Assembly: GCF_050379415.1 (NCBI RefSeq)
Contig: NZ_JBNRLS010000001.1
Coordinates: 620,001-684,000, forward strand
Source: Marinobacter sp050379415
Lineage (GTDB): Bacteria > Pseudomonadota > Gammaproteobacteria > Pseudomonadales > Oleiphilaceae
Length of the DNA stretch: 64,000 nt
Direction: 5' to 3'
The notes under the pieces were generated by a model. The model was not told where the DNA came from. It saw only the letters and a list, made by a program, of their open reading frames with translations, and made no database searches. Positions 58,453 to 64,000 of this stretch are shown piece after piece. How positions within the stretch are numbered: the first letter of the stretch is position 1; every line of letters begins with the position of its first letter. The translations under genes and the position numbers were made by a program.

Positions 58453-59531
58453 CGGCGGATCTCCACGGTATCGCCGTCCGCCAGCCGGGTCATGCCAGCG
58501 TAGACCACCTGGTCACCCGGCGTCAGTGCTTCGGAGCGCACTGCCACCTGCTCGCCGACAATGCGCTGAACCTGCACCGGAACACGGTCGGCCCGGTCAT
58601 CGCGAACCCGGAATACGCTGGTCCCTTCGGGGTCGCGGAGAACGGCCAGCAAAGGCACTGTCATTGCCGGAACACTGGTTGGGGTAATCCCTATTTCCAC
58701 CGGCTGCCCGGGCTCCAGCGATGCTTCCGGCAGGCTGACCAGTACCGGGTGGAGTTCACCCCGGATCGCACTGCCCTGGGCAATTTCAACTACCGATCCC
58801 GTCACCGCGGGCAGATTCCGGTCATGGACCGCCCACACCGGCAACGTTTGCCCGAGGCTGACGTGGTCCAGCAGATAAGCTGGCACCCGCACTTCCACTT
58901 CCCGGCCACTGGGAGAGGACAACCGCATAACCGGCTGACCTGCAGCCACAAACTCGTCTTTCTCCACCAAAAGGGCTTCAATGCGGCCGGCGAAAGGAGC
59001 CTTCAGGGTGCTCTCGTCCAGCAACTGCATTGCCTCCGCCAGGGAGGCTTCGGCCGTGGCAACACTGGCTTTCAGACTATCCCGCCGGGCGGCGAGCTGT
59101 TCCAGCGCCTGTTCCGAGACCACACCCCGCTCATGCAGGCGGCTGGAACGTTCCCACTCGCGCGCCGCCTGTTCGTACTGGGTCACCAGTTCCTGGAGCC
59201 GGGCACGGGCCGAATCCGTGGCCGGCTCCAGGGCCGGATTATAGACGCGGGCCAGCACGTCCCCGGCGTTCACGCGTTCACCCAGCTCAACGGACCGCTC
59301 CCTGAGAGTACCGCTGACCTGGAAGGTCAGGGTCGCCCGCTGCGCCGCCTGAACGATGCCCGAGAAACGGAGAGGCACCCCCTCTTCGACGCCACCGGAT
59401 ACCTCCGCTACGCGGACGGAAACCACCGTGGGTTTGGCTTCCGATGAAACTTCACCTGCCTTGCAGCCGGCCAGCAACAATGAGAACAGCGCAACGGGAA
59501 CGGCCGCTGCGACAAGTCGATGCATTTTCAT
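58449..59531 (-). CDS. RND efflux periplasmic adaptor lipoprotein
   Basis: The 360-residue membrane-fusion protein has a lipobox (LLLAGC, acylated cysteine near residue 22), a first lipoyl half (GERVNAGDVLARVYNP), a coiled-coil hairpin with LQELVTQYEQAAREWERSSRLHERGV (in part), the second lipoyl half with LKAPFAGRIEALLVEKDEFV, and a beta-barrel domain. GGAAGG lies 7 nt before the ATG at 59531; the longer frame to 59594 would lose the signal peptide. No outer-membrane factor gene is in the cluster, so a TolC-type channel must come from elsewhere. Confidence 0.93.
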   Translation of the reverse strand: MKMHRLVAAAVPVALFSLLLAGCKAGEVSSEAKPTVVSVRVAEVSGGVEEGVPLRFSGIVQAAQRATLTFQVSGTLRERSVELGERVNAGDVLARVYNPALEPATDSARARLQELVTQYEQAAREWERSSRLHERGVVSEQALEQLAARRDSLKASVATAEASLAEAMQLLDESTLKAPFAGRIEALLVEKDEFVAAGQPVMRLSSPSGREVEVRVPAYLLDHVSLGQTLPVWAVHDRNLPAVTGSVVEIAQGSAIRGELHPVLVSLPEASLEPGQPVEIGITPTSVPAMTVPLLAVLRDPEGTSVFRVRDDRADRVPVQVQRIVGEQVAVRSEALTPGDQVVYAGMTRLADGDTVEIRR

Positions 59532-59600
59532 AACCGATCCTTCCATCCCTGCCTTCAGATAGGGGCAACCGCATCCGTGGATTACCGCATCCATTTTTAA

Positions 59601-59631
59601 GACATCATGTCATTCTTTGACAAATTGTCAA
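59601..59631. promoter_or_regulatory. TetR operator region of the efflux cluster
   Basis: Two palindromes lie side by side between the divergent adaptor and tetR genes: GACATCATGTC (59601-59611, perfect) and TTGACAAATTGTCAA (59617-59631, perfect arms). The TTGACA inside can serve as -35 for tetR, with TTTTAT 17 nt on, so a bound repressor would block it. On the other strand TTGTCA could serve as the -35 for the adaptor gene. Confidence 0.65.
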
Positions 59632-59694
59632 TAATCGGTTTTTATCGGGTTTCAGGTATTATGATCTGGCTGTTTGAACCAACCGGAAAGCCCC

Positions 59695-60330
59695 ATGAGT
59701 GAACCACTGAAATCCCGCCGCGAACGCGAAAAGCAGGCCCGCTACGACGCCATTCTGAACGCCGCGGAACTGGTGTTCTCCGAGAAGGGGTATGACAAGA
59801 CCTCGATGGACGACATCGCCCGCACCGCCAGCCTGAGCCGTGCCCTGCTGTACGTGTACTTCAAGGACAAAGCCGCGATTCAGCGAGGGATCATGTTGCG
59901 GGCCGGCCAGAGCCTGGTAAGCCGATTCGAGGAAGCACGGAAAACGCAGAGCAAGGGACTGGCCCAGATCCGCGCCATGGGTGAAGCTTATTACCGGTTC
60001 TATCAGGACGAACCGGATTACTTCTCAGCCCTGACCAAGGCCTCCACCGCCATGGCCGATGCCGACGAAATCCAGGCACACGAAATGCTGTGCTCCAAGA
60101 ACGAGCTGATGAAGCTGATGGTGGGCGCCATCGAGCAGGGGCTTGCCGATGGCACCATGAGCCGGGAACGGATTCGCGATCCCTTCGAGACCGCGCTCTA
60201 CCTGCGCGGTGCCCTGCACGGGGTGATCCTGCTGTGCCAGGCGGAAATGGCCGAGGGCACCAGCGATTTTGCCGCAGACACCCTCATCCGGCACACCATG
60301 GACATGCTGACCTCATCGATCAGCGCGTAA
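59695..60330 (+). CDS. TetR/AcrR family repressor
   Basis: The 211-residue protein has a TetR N-terminal DNA-binding domain: KQARYDAILNAAELVFSEKGYDKTSMDDIARTASLSRALLYVYF (given in part, helix-turn-helix around residues 38-58). An all-helical ligand domain follows, with FYQDEPDYFSALTKAS and the dimer helices. It is divergent from the RND pair and probably represses it and itself through the palindromes at 59601-59631. The ATG at 59695 has GGAAAG just upstream. It is convergent with astB. Confidence 0.9.
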   Translation: MSEPLKSRREREKQARYDAILNAAELVFSEKGYDKTSMDDIARTASLSRALLYVYFKDKAAIQRGIMLRAGQSLVSRFEEARKTQSKGLAQIRAMGEAYYRFYQDEPDYFSALTKASTAMADADEIQAHEMLCSKNELMKLMVGAIEQGLADGTMSRERIRDPFETALYLRGALHGVILLCQAEMAEGTSDFAADTLIRHTMDMLTSSISA

Positions 60331-60340
60331 GACTAGAAAC

Positions 60341-61681
60341 TCAAAGCTGGAAGTCGTAGATCGAGCCGAGCCCCAGGATACCGGTAAGCTCATCCAGTGC
60401 CTTGCGCACCTCTTCCAGCAACATGGGATCGCCCAGATCCTCCTGGGACAGCTCATCCCGGTAGTGCGCTTCTACCCAGGTGGTCAATCGCTCATACAAC
60501 TGGTCCGTGAGGATCACCCCCCGGTTGATCGCCTTGAGCTCATCGTCGGTCAGTACCACCCGCAATCTCAGGCAGGCCGGACCACCACCATTCCTCATGG
60601 ACTGCTTGACATCAAACACCTCCACCGAGGTGATCGGGCCGCCAGAGGCCACCAGGGAGTCCAGGTAACGGCTGACCGTGGGAATTTCCCGGCACTCGCC
60701 CGGGACCGCCAGCAGCATGCCGTCGGGCGTATTCAGCAGCTGGCTGTTGAACAGATAGGAGGCGACCGCATCTTCCAGGGGCACGTCAGCGCTACTGACT
60801 CTGACCGCCTCCAGCTCCGCTCCGGAAAGCCGGGAACGGATATCCGCCAAGACCCGCTCCTCTTCCAGGAACGCCAGCTCGTGGTAGAACAGGGTGTTGC
60901 CATTGCCGACGGCGATGACGTCATTGTGGAACACGCCGGCATCAATCGCGGCCGGGTTCTGCTGGGCAAACACCAGGTTCCGGTCCCCCAGGCCGTGCAG
61001 CCGGGCAATCGCCTGTGATGCTTCCAGAGTCTGCCGGGCCGGGTATTTCGCAGGCGCCGGGGCCTCTTCGTTGAAGGCAATCTGACCATACACAAACAGC
61101 TCCACGCCGGGCTCGCCATAACCGCTACACAGCCGGGTATGGTTGGCGGCGCCTTCATCCCCGAAATGGCTGACCGACGGCAACGTCGGGTGGTGGGCGA
61201 AGTAGCTCTCGTCCGTGAAGATGGCTTTCAGGGCGCGACCGGTCACTTCGTGCTCGATGGACCGGTGGAACTTGGCGCTCAGATTCGCCGGCGTGAAGTG
61301 CACCCGGTGATCGGCGGTATCGGCGCTGGGTGAAACCGTCGCGGCGTTGGCAGTCCACATGGGCGACGCGGAGGAAACCGCCGCCAGGACCGATGGCGCC
61401 TCGGCCGTTGCTTTCTTCAGGATCTCCGCATCGGAGCCGGTAAACCCGATAGCCCGCAGGGTCGGAAGGTGTGGCCGTTCGTGGGGCGGCAGGATGCCCT
61501 GCACATAGCCCCGGTCGGCCAGCCGTTTCATCTTGGCCAGACCCTGGAGTGCCGCCTCCTTCGGATTGGACACTGAACGGACATTGGATTTGGAGGCGAC
61601 ATTGCCCCAGGACAACCCGGCATAGTTGTGGGTGGGCCCGACCAGGCCATCAAAGTTTGCTTCCACCGCGTGTTGACTCAT
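60341..61681 (-). CDS. astB: N-succinylarginine dihydrolase
   Basis: AstB hydrolyses succinylarginine to succinylornithine, CO2 and ammonia, the second AST step. The 446-residue guanidine-modifying enzyme has the opening ANFDGLVGPTHNYAGLSWGN, AGVFHNDVIAVGNGNTLFYHELAF (in part) with a catalytic histidine, and the nucleophilic cysteine in NGGGPACLRLRV near the C-terminus. GGAAGC repeats before the ATG at 61681 give a ribosome site. The gene is 13 nt after astD. Its end is convergent with tetR, where astE would be expected in an intact operon. Confidence 0.96.
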   Translation of the reverse strand: MSQHAVEANFDGLVGPTHNYAGLSWGNVASKSNVRSVSNPKEAALQGLAKMKRLADRGYVQGILPPHERPHLPTLRAIGFTGSDAEILKKATAEAPSVLAAVSSASPMWTANAATVSPSADTADHRVHFTPANLSAKFHRSIEHEVTGRALKAIFTDESYFAHHPTLPSVSHFGDEGAANHTRLCSGYGEPGVELFVYGQIAFNEEAPAPAKYPARQTLEASQAIARLHGLGDRNLVFAQQNPAAIDAGVFHNDVIAVGNGNTLFYHELAFLEEERVLADIRSRLSGAELEAVRVSSADVPLEDAVASYLFNSQLLNTPDGMLLAVPGECREIPTVSRYLDSLVASGGPITSVEVFDVKQSMRNGGGPACLRLRVVLTDDELKAINRGVILTDQLYERLTTWVEAHYRDELSQEDLGDPMLLEEVRKALDELTGILGLGSIYDFQL

Positions 61682-61694
61682 GCTTCCGCTTCCG

Positions 61695-63170
61695 TCAGTC
61701 AAAGTTCAGACCCGGCGCCAGGCTCTCGGGCAGTTCGCTCTTACGGGCTTCCAGTGAGGCCATCGGCCAGGCACAGTAATCGGCGGCATAGTAGGCGCTG
61801 GGGCGATGGTTGCCGCTGGCGCCAACACCACCGAAGGGTGCGGCACTGCTGGCACCGGTCAGGGGCCGGTTCCAGTTGACGATGCCGGCCCGAACCTCTT
61901 GCACCAGCCGGTCGTAGAGCTTGCGGTCGTCGGACAGCAGGCCGGCTGACAGGCCATAGCGGGTATTGTTGGCCAGCTCCAGCGCCTCATCGAAGCTCTT
62001 GTATCGGTGGACCGTGAGCAGCGGACCAAAGAACTCCTCATCGGTCAGTTCCAGGCCGGTGGCGTCGACAATCCCCGGCGACAACAGCCCGGTATCCGGC
62101 TTCAGCTGTTTCATCTCCAGCAGCGACTTGCCGCCCTGCTCCAGCATGCTCGCCTGGGCCGCCAGCAGCTTTTCCGCCGCTTCCACGGAGATCACCGAGC
62201 CCATGAACGGCTGGGGATCGGCATCGAATTCACCAACTTTGATTTTGCCGGCCACCTCTATGAGGCGTTCCAGGAACTGGTCCCCTTTCTTGCCCTTGGG
62301 CACCAGCAACCGCCGGGCACAGGTGCAGCGCTGCCCCGCTGAGAGAAACGCGGACTGGAGCGCATGGTGCACGGCGCCGTCCACATCCGCCACATCCTGG
62401 ACGATCAGCGGGTTGTTGCCACCCATTTCCAGGGCCAGGATTTTCTCGGGTTGGCCGCCGAACTGCTGATGCAACAGGTGACCCACGGTGGAGCTGCCGG
62501 TGAAGAACAGGCCGTCAATCATGGGGTGGCTTGCCAGGGACTTGCCGGTTGCCGCGGCGCCCTGAACCAGGTTGATCACGCCATCGGGCAGCCCGGCCTT
62601 TTCCCAGTATTTGACGGTCATTTCCGCAACGCCCGGTGTCAGCTCGCTGGGCTTGAACACCACCGTATTGCCCGCCAGCAACGCCGGAACAATGTGACCA
62701 TTGGGCAAATGGCCCGGGAAGTTGTAGGGACCGAAGACAGCCACCACCCCGTGGGGCCGGTGCCGCAGAACGGCGTGGCCGCCGGCCACATCAGACTCGG
62801 TGTGACCGGTACGCTCGTTGTAGGCCTTGATGGAGATCGCCACCTTGCCAATCATCGCGGCCACCTCGGTGCGGGATTCCCACAACGGCTTGCCGGTCTC
62901 CAGGCCGATCTGGTGCGCCAGGTCTTCCTTGTGCGTTTCCAGCTGATCACGGAAAGCCTCAACCACCGCCTGCCGCTCGGCAAAACTCTTGCGCTGCCAT
63001 TTTACAAATGCATTGCGGGCTTCACGGACGGCGGCATCGACGTCTTCCAGGTTGGCGCCGGTGCCGTCCCATACAGTCTCCCCCGTGACCGGTTGTACGG
63101 ACTCGAAAGGTAGACCGTGACCAGTCAGCCACAATCCGTCGATAAAGATTTCACCTGTCAGATTCGCCAT
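61695..63170 (-). CDS. astD: Succinylglutamate-semialdehyde dehydrogenase
   Basis: AstD oxidises N-succinylglutamate semialdehyde with NAD, the fourth AST step. The 491-residue aldehyde dehydrogenase has FGPYNFPGHLPNGHIVPALL (family-typical for AstD), the NAD motif FTGSSTVGHLLHQQ, the glutamate in LEMGGNNPLIV and the catalytic cysteine in SAGQRCTCARRLLV. It lies between astA and astB on the same strand. Confidence 0.97.
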   Translation of the reverse strand: MANLTGEIFIDGLWLTGHGLPFESVQPVTGETVWDGTGANLEDVDAAVREARNAFVKWQRKSFAERQAVVEAFRDQLETHKEDLAHQIGLETGKPLWESRTEVAAMIGKVAISIKAYNERTGHTESDVAGGHAVLRHRPHGVVAVFGPYNFPGHLPNGHIVPALLAGNTVVFKPSELTPGVAEMTVKYWEKAGLPDGVINLVQGAAATGKSLASHPMIDGLFFTGSSTVGHLLHQQFGGQPEKILALEMGGNNPLIVQDVADVDGAVHHALQSAFLSAGQRCTCARRLLVPKGKKGDQFLERLIEVAGKIKVGEFDADPQPFMGSVISVEAAEKLLAAQASMLEQGGKSLLEMKQLKPDTGLLSPGIVDATGLELTDEEFFGPLLTVHRYKSFDEALELANNTRYGLSAGLLSDDRKLYDRLVQEVRAGIVNWNRPLTGASSAAPFGGVGASGNHRPSAYYAADYCAWPMASLEARKSELPESLAPGLNFD

Positions 63171-63212
63171 GATTCCAAACCTCCCGGTCCTGGAGTTACT
63201 GTCATCCGCGCC

Positions 63213-64000
63213 TCAGTCCCACGATGAATGGCTGCGGTACTGCTTGTTCCTGCTCTGGGATAGTTCATCAGTATTTTCGCTTTCCCTATGAAAGTGAATG
63301 GGCCAGAAACCGCCTTCTTTCAAGGGCGCGAGGCGCACTGAATCCCCGGATTGTACCTGCAGGGCTTCCGCCATCTCTGGTGGCATCCGGACCGTTTCGG
63401 GCCCGATGTACCGTGTCGGCAGCGTGGTCACCCGAAAATCCCGGAACGACCGGTTCGAGACCATCATCCGTTCCGTCGGCGGTGCCTCCAGGCTGATCGG
63501 TTTCCTGGTTACCAGAACGTAGCGATTGACACTTTCCCGGATGGTGCGGATGTTGTGCACAAACGCTTCCACTACCGGGCCACCGTCGAAAATGTCCACC
63601 AGACCATTAAAGTTGAAGCCTTCCGCCTGCAGCATCTTCAGTGCGGGCACGGTGTTCTCGTGCACCCGGCCGATGACTGCACGCGCCGAGTCCGGCAGCA
63701 TCGGCACATAGATCGGATACTTGGGCATCAATTCAGCGATAAAGGATTTGTCGCCCAGCCCGGAGAGCTTGTCCGCTTCGCTGAATTCCATGTCGAAGAA
63801 CTTGGCACCAAGCGCGTCCCAGAGCGGGCTCTGGCCGTTGCTGTCGGACACGCCCCGCATTTCGGCAAACACCTTCTCGGAAAAATGCTTGCGGAAGTCG
63901 TCCAGGTACATGAACCGGCAGCGGGACAGCAGCAGCCCATTACCGCCGCCCTGGTACTGCTTCGATAGCAGCAGCGAGCAGATTTCACTGGTGTCGGTCA
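63213..64000 (-). CDS. astA: Arginine N-succinyltransferase (5' end beyond window)
   Basis: AstA transfers succinyl from succinyl-CoA to arginine, the first AST step. The visible 261 residues are the C-terminal part of a protein usually near 340 residues. They include the acyltransferase-like GGGNGLLLSRCRFMYLDDF, FFDMEFSEADKLSG, AELMPKYPIYVPMLPDSARAVIG (in part), FNGLVDIFDGGPVVEA and the ending HFHRESENTDELSQSRN. The frame is open to the right edge, so the start lies outside the window. It is the first visible gene of astA-astD-astB; astC is probably just upstream. Confidence 0.95.
   Translation of the reverse strand, partial: TDTSEICSLLLSKQYQGGGNGLLLSRCRFMYLDDFRKHFSEKVFAEMRGVSDSNGQSPLWDALGAKFFDMEFSEADKLSGLGDKSFIAELMPKYPIYVPMLPDSARAVIGRVHENTVPALKMLQAEGFNFNGLVDIFDGGPVVEAFVHNIRTIRESVNRYVLVTRKPISLEAPPTERMMVSNRSFRDFRVTTLPTRYIGPETVRMPPEMAEALQVQSGDSVRLAPLKEGGFWPIHFHRESENTDELSQSRNKQYRSHSSWD

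Overview
The window looks like chromosomal DNA of a free-living marine gammaproteobacterium, most likely Marinobacter or a close relative. The genome is moderately GC-rich, with fabA-fabB, a single-subunit voltage-gated sodium channel gene, SUF as the Fe-S assembly operon present, trmL/secB/yibN/gpmI/envC/yibQ in an order recalling E. coli, a TRAP transporter joined to glycolate oxidase genes, and the ast arginine pathway. The genus is inferred from gene content and style, not from a database match. There is no prophage, insertion sequence, rRNA or CRISPR array.

Layout. 0-8 kb: EVE-domain protein, ion channel, SirB2-like protein, NnrS, fabA-fabB, a small AraC-type regulator, trhP, then a 186-bp self-complementary element. 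7.9-14.6 kb: sufBCDSA, sufT, sufE behind a promoter that carries an IscR type-1-like box. 14.9-20.2 kb: TraF-like outer membrane protein, cca, pteridine reductase, thiolase, trmL. 20.3-26.7 kb: secB, yibN, gpmI, envC, ctpA, yibQ. 26.7-29.5 kb: hisBHAF. 29.6-34.1 kb: SRPBCC protein, AsmA, mutY, yggX, tRNA-Phe. 34.3-41 kb: two transporters, a membrane-anchored beta-helix protein, an orphan ParA, a thioesterase, a 51-residue arfA-like gene, a LysE-family exporter. 42-50.9 kb: TRAP transporter plus glcGDEF, divergent from a GntR regulator (glcC) with two identical TGGTCAGACCA operators. 50.9-55.2 kb: arginine/ornithine-type ABC transporter and astE. 55.4-60.3 kb: RND efflux pump with a divergent TetR. 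60.3-64 kb: astB, astD and the 3' part of astA.

Working together: the SUF machinery is preceded by an IscR-type control site although no iscR is present nearby. The glc/TRAP cluster reads as one uptake-and-oxidation module for glycolate or another 2-hydroxy acid. The aot/ast genes read as arginine import plus succinyl-transferase catabolism, split by the efflux cassette.

The most striking non-coding signal is a family of 19 full-length 30-nt palindromes (GGGGTC...GACCCC), found only at gene 3' ends. A compensatory base-pair swap in the stem and a polarity-marking mismatch resolve many of them into REPIN-like left/right units. The second is the small arfA-like gene, whose last codons and stop lie inside a long hairpin, the arrangement known to make ArfA mRNA non-stop.
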